Assembly: GCA_934636105.1 (NCBI GenBank)
Contig: CAKTZR010000004.1
Span: 124,001-188,000 of the forward strand
From: an uncultured Clostridia bacterium
GTDB lineage: Bacteria; Bacillota; Clostridia; Christensenellales; Aristaeellaceae
Length of the DNA stretch: 64,000 bases
Reading direction: 5' to 3'
Each line of letters begins with the position of its first letter. Position 1 is the first letter of the stretch. Of the stretch, positions 34,594 through 43,045 are shown piece after piece. Position numbers and translations under genes: made by a program. Below the pieces are notes generated by a model. The model worked only from the letters and a program-made list of their open reading frames with translations. It ran no database searches and was not told the origin of the DNA.

Positions 34594-35568
34594 ATGAACT
34601 TTGATTTTTTGAAGCGGGGCGCGGTGCTGGCCCCGATGGCCGGCGTGACCGATATGCCCTTCCGCGTCATCTGCCATGAAATGGGCTGCGCGATGGCAGT
34701 CAGCGAAATGGTCAGCGCCAAGGGATATCTCCTCGCGCCGAAGGATAACCGCGCGACCAAAGAGCTGCTCAGCGTCGATGACAGTGAGCGCGGCGCAGTG
34801 GCCTTGCAGATTTTCGGCCATGAGCCGGAAATCATGGCGCGCGCGGCGGAAGAATTGACGCGCGACGGGCGGTATGCGCTGCTGGATATCAACATGGGCT
34901 GTCCTGTGCCCAAGATCGTCGGCAACGGCGAAGGAAGCGCGCTGATGAAAGACCCTGTGCGCGCGGCCGAGATCGTCGCGGCGGTCGCAAAAGCGTCTCA
35001 TGTGCCGGTGACGGTCAAAATGCGGCTTGGCTTTGAAGCAGGCAGCGAAACGTATCTGCTGCTGGGGCAGCTCGTACAGGAGAGCGGCGCACAGATGATT
35101 ACGCTGCACGCGCGCACGAGAAGTCAGTTTTATGAAGGACACGCCGATTGGAGCGCCATTGCCAAGCTCAAGCGGCGCGTGACCATCCCCGTTGTCGGCA
35201 ACGGCGACGTGACCTGCTGGCAGGATGCGCTGCGCATGCTGGAGGAAACGGGCTGCGACGGCGTGGCAGTCGGTCGCGCGGCGCAGGGCAACCCATGGAT
35301 TTTCAGCCAGATTCGCGACGCGATGGCGGGAAAAACCGTTGCCGAGCCGACAAATGAAGAAAAGCTCGACGTGCTCACGCGCCATCTTCACGCGCTCGCC
35401 CGGCTCAAAGGGGAAAATGTCGCCGTGCGTGAAATGCGGCGGCACATCGTCTGCTATGTGCGCGGCTTGCGCGACGCGGCAAGGCTGCGCGTGAAGGTCA
35501 ACGCGATTACGGAGATCGGCGAAATGGAAAGCGCGCTGAAAGCGTTTATGCTGGAAGGAACCATATAG
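34594..35568 (+). CDS. dusB: tRNA-dihydrouridine synthase
   Basis: FMN enzyme that reduces uridine in the tRNA D-loop, 324 residues. The TIM barrel begins with LAPMAGVTDMPFR. DINMGCPVPKIVGNGEGSAL holds the catalytic cysteine region, VTVKMRLGF, ITLHARTRSQFYEGHADW and PVVGNGDV are FMN and RNA contacts, and GVAVGRAAQGNPWIF closes the barrel. The start at 34594 is supported by CTGAGG eight bases upstream and by family alignment; the upstream frame lies inside the repeat. The length and motifs fit DusB. Confidence 0.93.
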   Translation: MNFDFLKRGAVLAPMAGVTDMPFRVICHEMGCAMAVSEMVSAKGYLLAPKDNRATKELLSVDDSERGAVALQIFGHEPEIMARAAEELTRDGRYALLDINMGCPVPKIVGNGEGSALMKDPVRAAEIVAAVAKASHVPVTVKMRLGFEAGSETYLLLGQLVQESGAQMITLHARTRSQFYEGHADWSAIAKLKRRVTIPVVGNGDVTCWQDALRMLEETGCDGVAVGRAAQGNPWIFSQIRDAMAGKTVAEPTNEEKLDVLTRHLHALARLKGENVAVREMRRHIVCYVRGLRDAARLRVKVNAITEIGEMESALKAFMLEGTI

Positions 35569-35606
35569 CAAAATCCCGAACGATGCAAACCGTTCGGGAT
35601 TTTGCT
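35567..35606. terminator. Terminator after the dus gene
   Basis: A perfect 16-bp stem, AGCAAAATCCCGAACG with CGTTCGGGATTTTGCT, overlaps the stop codon. The U-rich second arm and the A-rich first arm could work in both directions for the convergent gene downstream. Confidence 0.85.
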
Positions 35607-35636
35607 TATGGAGAAAGGAATGAAGAAAAAGGCGAA

Positions 35637-36011
35637 TCAGGCGGCCGCCTTGGGCGCAAAGCGCTTGCGGAGGCTGGTTTCCACCGACGCGATGAGCGCG
35701 ATCACCGCGACGACCTCGAACAGGCCGATGGCGGCGGTGAACACATACAAGCTGGCGATGGTCTCGGTCGGCGCGGACTTGATGAGCATCAGCGCGGCGA
35801 CGCCCATCACAAGGCCGCCGATGATGTAGCGTTTGCTGCACAGCTTTTGCGCGTAATCCCACGCTTCCTGAGAAGCCATGGAAAGCTGGGAACGGTAGCC
35901 GCGGCCCGCGCCGAGCTCCGCGCATTTCTTGATGCGCAGAATGCCCGCTTCCACGGTCAGATAAGGCGCAACCATCAGCAGGAACAGACAGAGAATCCAA
36001 GTAGCAAGCAT
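35637..36011 (-). CDS. SdpI-like small membrane protein
   Basis: A 124-residue membrane protein with three helices (about 3-22, 60-80 and 88-112). The segment YRSQLSMASQEAWDYAQKLCSKRYIIGG resembles the C-terminal SdpI motif (GYRT...S..W..A), a family that includes the Bacillus SdpC immunity protein and many proteins of unknown role. The start at 36011 has AAAGGAG nine bases upstream; a TTG seven codons earlier lies too close to it. Immunity is not implied, as no toxin gene is near. Confidence 0.7.
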   Translation of the reverse strand: MLATWILCLFLLMVAPYLTVEAGILRIKKCAELGAGRGYRSQLSMASQEAWDYAQKLCSKRYIIGGLVMGVAALMLIKSAPTETIASLYVFTAAIGLFEVVAVIALIASVETSLRKRFAPKAAA

Positions 36012-36049
36012 GAAATCGATCTCCTTTATCAAACAAATCTGATGGATAT

Positions 36050-36078
36050 ATTATCGCGTGAATGGGAAAAATCGTCAA
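36050..36078 (-). promoter_or_regulatory. Sigma-A promoter of the SdpI-like gene
   Basis: On the minus strand TTGACG (36073-36078) and GATAAT (36050-36055) are spaced by 17 bases. Confidence 0.6.
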
Positions 36079-36114
36079 GACGGCACACTGTCAAGAACTC
36101 ATAAAGAACACTAG

Positions 36115-36132
36115 ACAGGTGTTAACAGCTGT
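36115..36132. promoter_or_regulatory. 18-bp palindrome upstream of the flavodiiron gene
   Basis: ACAGgTGTTAACAgCTGT is symmetrical except for one base pair in each arm. It lies about 108 bases before the flavodiiron start and 37 bases from the divergent promoter, where a repressor or activator could act on either gene. It does not exactly match FNR, Rex or PerR boxes that I know. Confidence 0.5.
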
Positions 36133-36239
36133 TTATAAAGAGAATTTAACGGATGAAAGGCAGGATTTTACCCGTTTATGGCGTATATAGGGATATCATC
36201 AAAAAGCCATACTGGAAAAGAGAAAGGATGATTGATACA

Positions 36240-37406
36240 ATGTTTATGGATAAAATGGCGCCGGGCATTCTCCGCTTGAGCGTGATGGATCATGATATCG
36301 ACCTGTTTGAAGGACAGTATCCCGTGCCGAACGGCGTGAGCTACAACAGCTATCTGATTGAAGATGAGAAACTCTGCCTGCTGGATACGGTGGATGCGCG
36401 CAAACAGGCGGAGTGGCTGGCCGGGCTGGAGGAGACGCTGGCCGGGCGAAAGCTTAACTATCTGGTGATTTCGCACATGGAGCCGGATCACGCCGGATCG
36501 ATTGCGGCGCTCTGCGCGCGTCAGCCGCAGGTGAAACTGGTCGCCAATGCCAAAACGTTTGGGATGCTCGATCAATTCACGGGCGATCATCCGCTGACGC
36601 AGGAGCGCGTCACCGTCGGCGAGGGCGGCACGCTGGCGCTGGGCAGCCATGCGCTGCATTTCGTTCTTGCGCCGATGGTGCATTGGCCGGAGGTCATGGT
36701 CGCCTATGAGGACAGCCAGAAGGTGCTGTTCTCGGCGGACGGCTTCGGCAACTTCGGCCCGCTGACGTACACCGACGCATGGGCGGACGAAGCGCGGCGC
36801 TATTACTGCAACATCGTCGGTAAATATGGCGCGCAGGTGCAGGGCCTTCTCAAAAAGGCCGCTGCGCTGGACATTCAGACAGTCTGCCCGCTGCATGGTC
36901 CGCAGCTGACCGGGGACGCGCTGACCCGCGCGTTGGCGCTTTACAGCCTGTGGGCAGCCTGGAAGCCGGAGGAAAGCGGCGTGCTGGTCGCCTACGCGGG
37001 CTTCCATGGTCATACCGCCGAAGCAGCCGAGTTTCTGGCCGAAAAGCTGCACGCGCAGGGCGAAACGGTTGAGGTCATCGATCTGAACCGCGTCCACAAG
37101 AGTTACGCCGTCGCCAGCGCGTTCAAATTCGACCGCATGGCGCTGTGCGCGGCGACGTATGACGGCGCGTATGCCCCGGCGATGGAGGCGTTCCTCTCTG
37201 CGCTCAAGCTCAAGGGCTTGCAGGGGCGCAGGGTCGCGCTTGTTGAAAACGGCACGTGGGCCCCGATGGCCGCCAAGCAGATGCGCGCGGCGCTGGAAAC
37301 GATGAAGAATATGCAGGTGCTTGAACAGCAGGTGACGATCCGCTCGGCGATGAATGCGAAGAATCGCGGGGAGCTTGAGGAGCTGGCGAAACTGCTTGTT
37401 CGGTAA
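36240..37406 (+). CDS. fprA: Flavodiiron protein (FprA type)
   Basis: O2- and/or NO-scavenging reductase of anaerobes, 388 residues. The N-terminal metallo-beta-lactamase-like domain has the diiron ligands His79, Glu81, Asp83 and His84 in HMEPDHAGS, with further ligands in APMVHWPE, SADGFG and PLHGP. The C-terminal flavodoxin domain (about 250-388) starts with GVLVAYAGFHGHTAEAA. No rubredoxin domain is fused, so an outside electron donor is needed. The start at 36240 is preferred because AAAGGA lies 12 bases upstream and this N-terminus aligns with the family. It is monocistronic. Likely role: oxygen or nitric-oxide defence. Confidence 0.92.
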   Translation: MFMDKMAPGILRLSVMDHDIDLFEGQYPVPNGVSYNSYLIEDEKLCLLDTVDARKQAEWLAGLEETLAGRKLNYLVISHMEPDHAGSIAALCARQPQVKLVANAKTFGMLDQFTGDHPLTQERVTVGEGGTLALGSHALHFVLAPMVHWPEVMVAYEDSQKVLFSADGFGNFGPLTYTDAWADEARRYYCNIVGKYGAQVQGLLKKAAALDIQTVCPLHGPQLTGDALTRALALYSLWAAWKPEESGVLVAYAGFHGHTAEAAEFLAEKLHAQGETVEVIDLNRVHKSYAVASAFKFDRMALCAATYDGAYAPAMEAFLSALKLKGLQGRRVALVENGTWAPMAAKQMRAALETMKNMQVLEQQVTIRSAMNAKNRGELEELAKLLVR

Positions 37407-37413
37407 AGACATG

Positions 37414-37441
37414 AAAAAGACGCGCATCGCGCGTCTTTTTT
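37414..37441. terminator. Bidirectional terminator between flavodiiron and TauE/SafE genes
   Basis: AAAAAGACGCG pairs with CGCGTCTTTTTT around a three-base loop, with A and T tracts on either side. Confidence 0.85.
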
Positions 37442-37445
37442 GGGC

Positions 37446-38213
37446 TTAATGCAGCGCGGCCGCCGCGATGTTCAGCAGCGACGTGAACAGGCTCAATCGA
37501 AGGAGAATCATGCTCAGGTTGTTTCGTCTCCGCTGAATCGCAGGCCAAAGCGCCAGCAGCGCCCCGATAATCGCGCCGGGAAGCAACCAGAGCAGCACGT
37601 TGGCATCCGGCAGAACCAGCCGCTGACGAATCAGCAGAACGATCAGCTTGCCGACCATCGCAAAGAGCGAAACCGTCAGCGCGGCAAACGCGCCCTCGTC
37701 GCCGTCTGCCTCGAATAGGAAGAAATAGAGCGTCAGGGTCAGTGGTTCCGCACCGAAAGAGAGGAACGAACCGAGCAACCCGACCAGCAGCGCGACGGGA
37801 AAACTGAACAGCCGCGACAGATTCATCGGCGCAATCGTGTGATTCAGCGGGCCGAAATAGAGCGACGGCAGCGCAATCAGCGTGAACAGCAGCGCGTTTT
37901 GCAGCAGCATGGCCGATTCCCGCGTAACCATCGTGAAAAAGCGCGCGCCCGCCAGATCGCCCAGCAGGCCGCCCAGCGCCGCGCCGACCGCCAGCAGCAG
38001 CAGCTCGTCCGGGTGCAGAGGAAGGGCGTGATTGAGCGCGAAAAAGGCCGCCACCAACGCCGCGCAGAGCGTCGCCATCGTGCAAAGCGCCGCGATGGAG
38101 GCGGGGGCCAGCGGCGAAACCGCATCCAGCAGGGGGCGGAGCAGCGTCGTCGGCCCGATGCCGGAGAGCAGCCCGAAAAAAGCGCTTACGCCGCTTAAAA
38201 TCAGATAAATCAT
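37446..38213 (-). CDS. TauE/SafE-family membrane permease
   Basis: Membrane protein of 255 residues with about eight helices, belonging to the sulfite/sulfonate exporter (TauE/SafE) family, whose members move sulfur-containing or other small organic anions. N-terminal MIYLILSGVSAFFGLLSGIGP and GAALGGLLGDLAGARFF are typical repeats of the family. Its ATG overlaps the enolase stop (ATGA), so the two are coupled in one transcript. The link to enolase has no clear reason. Direction and substrate are unknown. Confidence 0.82.
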   Translation of the reverse strand: MIYLILSGVSAFFGLLSGIGPTTLLRPLLDAVSPLAPASIAALCTMATLCAALVAAFFALNHALPLHPDELLLLAVGAALGGLLGDLAGARFFTMVTRESAMLLQNALLFTLIALPSLYFGPLNHTIAPMNLSRLFSFPVALLVGLLGSFLSFGAEPLTLTLYFFLFEADGDEGAFAALTVSLFAMVGKLIVLLIRQRLVLPDANVLLWLLPGAIIGALLALWPAIQRRRNNLSMILLRLSLFTSLLNIAAAALH

Positions 38214-39484
38214 AGGCGGAGTTCGTCCAGCTTGGCCGCGCCGCCCAGCGCATCCTCGATGCGCAGCAGGCGGTTATATTTGCTCACGCGCTCGCTTCGA
38301 CAGGGCGCGCCCGTTTTAATCTGCCCTGCACCGAGGGCCACGGCGAGATCGGCGATGGTCGTATCCTCCGTCTCGCCCGAACGATGGGACATGATGGTGC
38401 GGTAGCCGCTTCGATGCGCCAGCGAAAGCGCCTGCATGGTCTCTGTCAGCGTGCCGATCTGGTTCGGTTTGAGCAGAATCGCGTTTGCACAGCCCATCAG
38501 AATGCCGCGCTGCAAGCGCTCGGTGTTTGTCACAAAGAGATCATCGCCGACCAGCTGACAGCGGCTTCCCAGCTCGCGCGTCAGCGCCTGCCACGCGGGC
38601 CAATCCTCCTCGCCCAGCGGGTCTTCGATGGAGCGGATGGGGTATTGCTCGCACAGGCCGCGCCAATGTTCGGTCAGCTCGTGCGCGGTGAATGTGCGGC
38701 CGGATTTGGGCTGCACATAGCGCCCCTTCTGCTCCCATTCGCTGGCCGCCGCGTCGAGCGCGAGGGCGATATCCGTGCCAGCCGTGTAGCCCGCGCGGGC
38801 AATCGCATCGAGAATCAGATCGAGCGCCTGCTTTTCTTCGGAGAGATCCGGTGCAAAGCCGCCCTCGTCGCCTACGCCGGTGGAGAGTCCCTTCTTTTTG
38901 AGCAGTGCCGCCAGCGCGTGATAAACCTCTGCGCCCATTTGCAGCGCCGCGCGGAAATCCTTCGCGCCGACGGGGACGATCATGAATTCCTGTACGTCCA
39001 GCCCGTTGCCCGCATGCACGCCGCCGTTCAGAATGTTCATCATCGGCATGGGCATAAGATGCGCCTGCGTGCCGCCCAGAAAGCGGAAAAGCGCCATGTT
39101 CTGTGCGCAGGCCGCCGCCTTGGCGCACGCCATCGACACGGCCAGCGTCGCGTTTGCGCCGAGCACGGCCTTGTTTTTCGTGCCGTCCAAGGTGATGAGC
39201 GCCTGATCGACGGCGAACAGGTTGCCTGCGTCCATGCCGCGAAGCGCCTTGCAGATTGCGCCGGAGATGTTTTTGCAGGCTTGTAGTACGCCCTTGCCGC
39301 CGTAAACCTGCATGTCGCCGTCGCGCAGTTCCAGCGCTTCATATTTGCCCGTGGATGCGCCGCTGGGGGAGATGGCCGTGCAGACCACGCCGCCGGAGAG
39401 CTGCACCTCCGCTTCGACAGTCGGGTTTCCGCGCGAATCGAGCACCTGCCGCCCGAGGACGCTGACGATTTCCGTTTTGCTCAT
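38210..39484 (-). CDS. eno: Enolase
   Basis: Converts 2-phosphoglycerate to phosphoenolpyruvate in glycolysis. The 424-residue protein starts with the family sequence IVSVLGRQVLDSRGNPTVEAEV. The flexible loop SPSGASTGKYEALELRD, the metal ligands in LALDAAASEW, EDPLGEEDW and VGDDLFVTN, the catalytic lysine in LLKPNQIGTLTE, and SHRSGETEDTTIADLAV are all present. GGGAGG lies nine bases upstream. A TATAAT-like box is visible about 50 bases before the ATG, without a good -35 partner. Confidence 0.97.
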   Translation of the reverse strand: MSKTEIVSVLGRQVLDSRGNPTVEAEVQLSGGVVCTAISPSGASTGKYEALELRDGDMQVYGGKGVLQACKNISGAICKALRGMDAGNLFAVDQALITLDGTKNKAVLGANATLAVSMACAKAAACAQNMALFRFLGGTQAHLMPMPMMNILNGGVHAGNGLDVQEFMIVPVGAKDFRAALQMGAEVYHALAALLKKKGLSTGVGDEGGFAPDLSEEKQALDLILDAIARAGYTAGTDIALALDAAASEWEQKGRYVQPKSGRTFTAHELTEHWRGLCEQYPIRSIEDPLGEEDWPAWQALTRELGSRCQLVGDDLFVTNTERLQRGILMGCANAILLKPNQIGTLTETMQALSLAHRSGYRTIMSHRSGETEDTTIADLAVALGAGQIKTGAPCRSERVSKYNRLLRIEDALGGAAKLDELRL

Positions 39485-39550
39485 GATGATGCCTCCCGAT
39501 ACGCTTTTGACTTAGCTTGAGCAGCGAAAGGAAAATTATACGCGGCAGCC

Positions 39551-39584
39551 AAAAAGGCGCCTGCCGATGAAGCAGACGCCTTTT
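39551..39584 (-). terminator. Terminator of the four-SH3 protein gene
   Basis: On the minus strand AAAAGGCGTCTGC pairs with GGCAGGCGCCTTTTT (one mismatch), ending in a T-run. It separates this gene from eno. Confidence 0.75.
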
Positions 39585-39604
39585 GAGGGAGGAGAGGGAG
39601 AGAA

Positions 39605-40510
39605 TCAGAATTTCAGGAACCAGGTGGAGATGTAGCCGATCTGGCCGTTCACTTCAACCTTCGTCCAGTCGGTCGTCTTTTCCAGCACCTTGACCGTCGT
39701 GCCGACCGGAACGGTGCCGATGATGGACGCGGACAGGCTCGCACGGCTGCGGAAATTGACATAGCTGCCGCCGTTGGCGTTGAATACGCGCGCGGTGCCG
39801 CTCACGATTTCGCTCGTGACCTTCAGATACTTGGCCATCATGTAGCCGGTCTTGCCGTCCACGCTGACCTTGTACCAGTCGCCCTGGCGGGCCAGCAGGG
39901 TCACGGTCTTGCCGTTGCGGTAGTAGCCCAGCGATTCGCTGTTCACGCTCGCTTCGCGGCGCAGGAACAGCACCTGCGTGTCGCGCGGGTTGTTGACCAC
40001 GGCGGTGCCGGTCGCAGGCTTCACGGTGGAAGAACCGTTGCTCACGCTCTTGCTGGAGAGCCACTGGGCCTGCATGTAGCCGGTCTTGCCGTCCACGCTG
40101 ACCTTGCTCCACGCGCCGTTGGTGGAAAGCACCGTCACCTTCGTGCCGCGCGGATAAGAGCCCAGGATGTCGCCGTTCGGCTCGGCGCGCAGGTTCAGGC
40201 CGCGGCTGTTCGTGTTGACATACGCGGTGGCGTTGGTCGCGCCTTCGCTGCCCAGATACTTGACGTACATGTAGCCGCTCTGGCCGCCGATGTCCACGCT
40301 CGCCCAGTCGCCGTTGATGCCCTTGACGAGCACCTCGGTACCCCAGCCATACTTGCCCAGAATGGCGGAGGATGCGCTCTCCTCGGCGCGCAGGTTCAGC
40401 GTGCCGCAGGTGATGACGCGGGTTTCATTTTCGGCGAAGGCCGCCAGCGGGGCCACCATCGCCATGCTCAGCATCGCGGCGCAAGCCGCCTTTTTCTTGC
40501 CAGTAAACAT
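39605..40510 (-). CDS. Secreted protein with four bacterial SH3 domains
   Basis: A 301-residue exported protein. A signal peptide (MFTGKKKAACAAMLSMAMVA, cleavage near AFA) is followed by four SH3_3-type repeats at about residues 32-90, 95-155, 165-230 and 240-301. Each has the pattern LNLRAEE/LNLRAEP/LFLRREA/VNFRSRA followed by GTxVxVL, W and KV..GKTGYM. Such repeats bind cell-wall peptides. No enzyme domain is present, so it may be a wall-bound adaptor. GGAGGA lies ten bases before the ATG. It is a second wall-binding protein besides the one at 10448-13339. Confidence 0.9.
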   Translation of the reverse strand: MFTGKKKAACAAMLSMAMVAPLAAFAENETRVITCGTLNLRAEESASSAILGKYGWGTEVLVKGINGDWASVDIGGQSGYMYVKYLGSEGATNATAYVNTNSRGLNLRAEPNGDILGSYPRGTKVTVLSTNGAWSKVSVDGKTGYMQAQWLSSKSVSNGSSTVKPATGTAVVNNPRDTQVLFLRREASVNSESLGYYRNGKTVTLLARQGDWYKVSVDGKTGYMMAKYLKVTSEIVSGTARVFNANGGSYVNFRSRASLSASIIGTVPVGTTVKVLEKTTDWTKVEVNGQIGYISTWFLKF

Positions 40511-40814
40511 ATAGGAAGTCCTCCTTTGTCATTGCGAAGGCGTCCAAGCGGCCGCTCTTGATCGTCTTCTGCATATCTGACGAAGGTGGATATTCTTTTA
40601 TTGCAACATAATCGTTTCCAAGTTCTGGAAAAGACGAGAGAAGCGATAAAAAGCAAGCAATATCAGCAAAAATCGGAGAAAATGAAGGTATGGAAGATAT
40701 TGTCACAGTAGGTGTAAAATGATTGCACCGTTTGAACGCTCTTACCGCTTATACCAAAAGGCTCCCTCTGAGAGGGAGCTGTCGAGCGAAGCGAGACTTG
40801 AGGGAGGTCGACTT
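40511..40814 (-). other. Gene-free interval upstream of the four-SH3 protein
   Basis: This 304-base stretch has no credible gene. It is AT-rich in its middle (about 40560-40740), where the promoter of the SH3 protein must lie, though I could not find a convincing box pair. It ends with a copy of the short interspersed repeat (40760-40807) next to the stop of the aminotransferase gene. Confidence 0.6.
40760..40807 (+). repeat. Short interspersed palindromic repeat, copy 3
   Basis: GGCTCCCTCtgaGAGGGAGC is followed by a TCGAGCGAAGCGAGA hairpin and CTTGAGGGAG. It has the same design as the copy at 13649-13699 and sits directly beyond the aminotransferase stop codon. Confidence 0.8.
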
Positions 40815-41936
40815 TTACAGCGTATCCAGCGTGGCGGAAATCGCGGCGAGTCCGGCTTTCAACTCGTCTGCATCGCAGGCATAGCCGATGCGCGCGCAGC
40901 CTTCAAGCTCAAAACATGCGCCGGGGGTGAGCAGCGCACCGGTCTGGGCGAGCAGCTTTTCACAGAAAGCATAGGACGGAATCGGGCTGTCATAAAACAG
41001 CAGCGCGGTCGTGCCGGCCTGCGGGCGGACGAAATGCACGCGCTTTTCCTTTTCCACCCAGTCGGTCAGGATCGCCAGATTCTCCCGGACAATCCCCCGG
41101 TTGCGCGCCAGCAGCGCGTGGCTGTGGCGCAGGGCGAGGGACGCGATGGCTTCATCGAACATGCCGCAGCTAATCAGGCTGTAATCGCGGCGGGACAGGC
41201 AGGCATTGACGAAATCCGCGTCGTGGCTGGCCACCCAGCCCAGGCGCAGCCCGGCCAGCGAAAAGACCTTGGACATGCTGCCGATGGAAATGCCCTTTTC
41301 ATAGAGATCGACAATCGAATCGCTCCATGCGTCCGTCTGCGTCAGATGGCGGTAAACCTCGTCGCAGAGCACGTATGCGCCGACTTCGCGCGCCATGGCG
41401 ACGATGGCTTCCAGCATCGCCTTGTCCATCAGCGCGCCGGTCGGGTTGTTGGGGTTGTTCAGGCAGATCAGCCGGGTGTTCGGCTTGATGAGCCCGCGCA
41501 ACTCGTCGAGATCAGGCAGAAAGCCATTTTCCTCGCGCAGCGGGAGCAGATCGACCTGCGAGCCGAAGGACTGCGGAATGGAATACAGCTGCTGATAGGT
41601 CGGCAGGACGCAGATCACGTGGTCGCCGGGGCGGACCAGCGCGTACATGGCGAGATGATTTGCGCCCGCCGCGCCGTGCGTGGTGACGACCTCGTTCGGA
41701 TTCAGCGTTTTGAACAGGTCGCAGATGCCCTCGCGCAGTTCCGGCTTGCCGACGATATCGCCGTAGGTCAGGCGGCGCTGACAGAACGCGTCGAGAAACG
41801 CCTGCTTGTTTTCGCCCGTCAAGGCAAACAGTTCGTCAAGCGAGACGGAGTTGACGCAGGTTTCTGCGATATTGATTTTCGCCTGCGTTTCGTAGGCATT
41901 CATCCATTCTTCAACTTTGAAAGGGCTGATATTCAT
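40815..41936 (-). CDS. PLP-dependent aminotransferase, class I/II
   Basis: Fold-type I PLP enzyme of 373 residues. NNPNNPTG (about 167-174), the cofactor-contacting CDEVYRHL, the Schiff-base lysine in SIGSMSKVFSLAGLRLGW and the C-terminal carboxylate-binding arginine in ARIGYACD are present. The opening residues NISPFKVEEWMNAYETQAKINIAETC match a subgroup of clostridial aminotransferases without assigned substrate. The start at 41936 follows TAAGGAGG; the longer frame lies in the structured leader. It is controlled by a leader with a possible attenuator (41950-42050), so its expression probably responds to a metabolite or tRNA, which is an inference. Confidence 0.9.
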   Translation of the reverse strand: MNISPFKVEEWMNAYETQAKINIAETCVNSVSLDELFALTGENKQAFLDAFCQRRLTYGDIVGKPELREGICDLFKTLNPNEVVTTHGAAGANHLAMYALVRPGDHVICVLPTYQQLYSIPQSFGSQVDLLPLREENGFLPDLDELRGLIKPNTRLICLNNPNNPTGALMDKAMLEAIVAMAREVGAYVLCDEVYRHLTQTDAWSDSIVDLYEKGISIGSMSKVFSLAGLRLGWVASHDADFVNACLSRRDYSLISCGMFDEAIASLALRHSHALLARNRGIVRENLAILTDWVEKEKRVHFVRPQAGTTALLFYDSPIPSYAFCEKLLAQTGALLTPGACFELEGCARIGYACDADELKAGLAAISATLDTL

Positions 41937-41950
41937 AAAAATCCTCCTTA

Positions 41951-42050
41951 AAAAGGTAAAAGGCATCCGGCCTCCCGCCTTATAACGCTTGCGCGCCGTA
42001 CCTACGGAGGAAGTCCGAATGCCCGACCGCTTCACCCGGTGGTGAAGCGG
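41951..42050 (-). promoter_or_regulatory. Structured leader/possible attenuator before the aminotransferase
   Basis: Read on the minus strand, a perfect 10-bp hairpin CCGCTTCACC-accg-GGTGAAGCGG (42027-42050) is followed by GGCATTCGG...CCGGATGCC (42015-42023 with 41962-41970), which encloses inner helices and is followed by TTTTACCTTTTT. The long stem plus T-rich tail could stop transcription just before AAGGAGG. It does not match a riboswitch class I can name, nor a T-box. Confidence 0.55.
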
Positions 42051-42073
42051 GGTGATGATGTGAAGTTGAAATC

Positions 42074-42102
42074 AGAATATCATAAATCAGACGAAATATC
42101 AA
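42074..42102 (-). promoter_or_regulatory. Sigma-A promoter of the aminotransferase leader
   Basis: TTGATA (42097-42102) and TATTCT (42074-42079) on the minus strand are spaced by 17 bases. The promoter overlaps the end of the pseudouridine synthase gene. Confidence 0.6.
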
Positions 42103-42967
42103 CGGTAAAATCGGGCGTGCAGGCGATTTCGAGCGGCGCGCCCGTGATGGGATGAATCAGCGAGAGCTTCACCGCGCAGAGCTGATGATAGGGTGCGCGG
42201 TATTTTGCAGCCAATTCGGCGGATTCTGCGGTCTGATATCGTGTGTCTCCCAGCAGCGGATGGCCGATGTGCGCCATGTGGACGCGAAGCTGGTGCGTGC
42301 GCCCGGTGACGGGAAAGAGCCGCACGAGCGAAAGATCGCCCAGCGCCGCTTCCAATCGATAGCGCGTCACGGCGCGCTGGCCGCCGGGCTGAACCGCACG
42401 GGTGAAGCTGTCCGGCGCGATGCGGTCAATCGGCGCGTCGATCACGTCCTCCGGCTTGGATAAAGCGCCGCAGACCAGCGCGAGGTATTCCTTGCGAAAG
42501 GTATCTGCCTGCATCTGCCGCTGAATGTGCGCCTGCGCATACGGCAGCTTGGCGAATAAGACAATGCCCGTCGTTTCCGCGTCGAGCCGATGGACGGGAT
42601 GCGCGCCGCTGTGCAGATAGCTCTGCACGCGCCCTTCCAGCGTGTCCGCGCCGCGCGGGGCGGAGGGCGAAGGATGTACCTGCAAGGGCGCGGGTTTGCG
42701 CACGGCCAGCAGCGCGTCGTCTTCATAGAGCACATCGAGCGGAACGGGCGCGGAGAAATCCGTCGGCGTGTCGTACCCGGCCAGCGGAACGCAGACCTTT
42801 CGGCCCGCGCCGACGCGCTGATTGGCGAAAAACGGCGCGCCATCCACCGTCAAGCCCAGGCGCTTGGCCTCCCGCGCTTCCCTTGCGGAAAGCGAGAGCG
42901 GCCCGCGCAAAAGCTGATCGAGGGTCAGCGCGCCGTCGGATTCGGTTGTGAGATAGAGAAGGTTCAT
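42080..42967 (-). CDS. RluA-family pseudouridine synthase
   Basis: Converts selected uridines of rRNA or tRNA to pseudouridine. The 295-residue chain has a short S4-like N-terminal part (LSLSAREAREAKRLGLTVDGA) and the RluA catalytic motif HPVHRLDAETTG with Asp129. RTHQLRVHMAHIGHPLLGD is the conserved second motif. The start at 42967 is preferred; the ribosome binding site GAGGGAG is the end of the interspersed repeat at 42968-43013. RluA-type RluD/RluC targets cannot be told apart here. Confidence 0.92.
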   Translation of the reverse strand: MNLLYLTTESDGALTLDQLLRGPLSLSAREAREAKRLGLTVDGAPFFANQRVGAGRKVCVPLAGYDTPTDFSAPVPLDVLYEDDALLAVRKPAPLQVHPSPSAPRGADTLEGRVQSYLHSGAHPVHRLDAETTGIVLFAKLPYAQAHIQRQMQADTFRKEYLALVCGALSKPEDVIDAPIDRIAPDSFTRAVQPGGQRAVTRYRLEAALGDLSLVRLFPVTGRTHQLRVHMAHIGHPLLGDTRYQTAESAELAAKYRAPYHQLCAVKLSLIHPITGAPLEIACTPDFTVDISSDL

Positions 42968-43013
42968 GACTCCCTCAGTCAGCTTCGCTGACAGCTCCCT
43001 CAAGGAGGGAGCC
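42968..43013 (-). repeat. Short interspersed palindromic repeat, copy 4
   Basis: Minus strand: GGCTCCCTCcttGAGGGAGC, then TCAGCGAAGCTGA hairpin and CTGAGGGAGTC. It touches the ATG of the pseudouridine synthase, and its last bases provide that gene's ribosome binding site. Confidence 0.85.
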
Positions 43014-43045
43014 TTTTGGCGTTAAGTAAGATAGGAGAGAATAAA

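Noticed and set aside
35637..36011. Immunity protein of a bacteriocin system
   Set aside because: SdpI-like similarity alone is weak and there is no SdpC-like toxin or SdpAB gene nearby.
40425..40706. Small minus-strand frame of 93 codons before the SH3 protein
   Set aside because: It overlaps the signal peptide region of the SH3 gene in another frame and has no homology or ribosome binding site.
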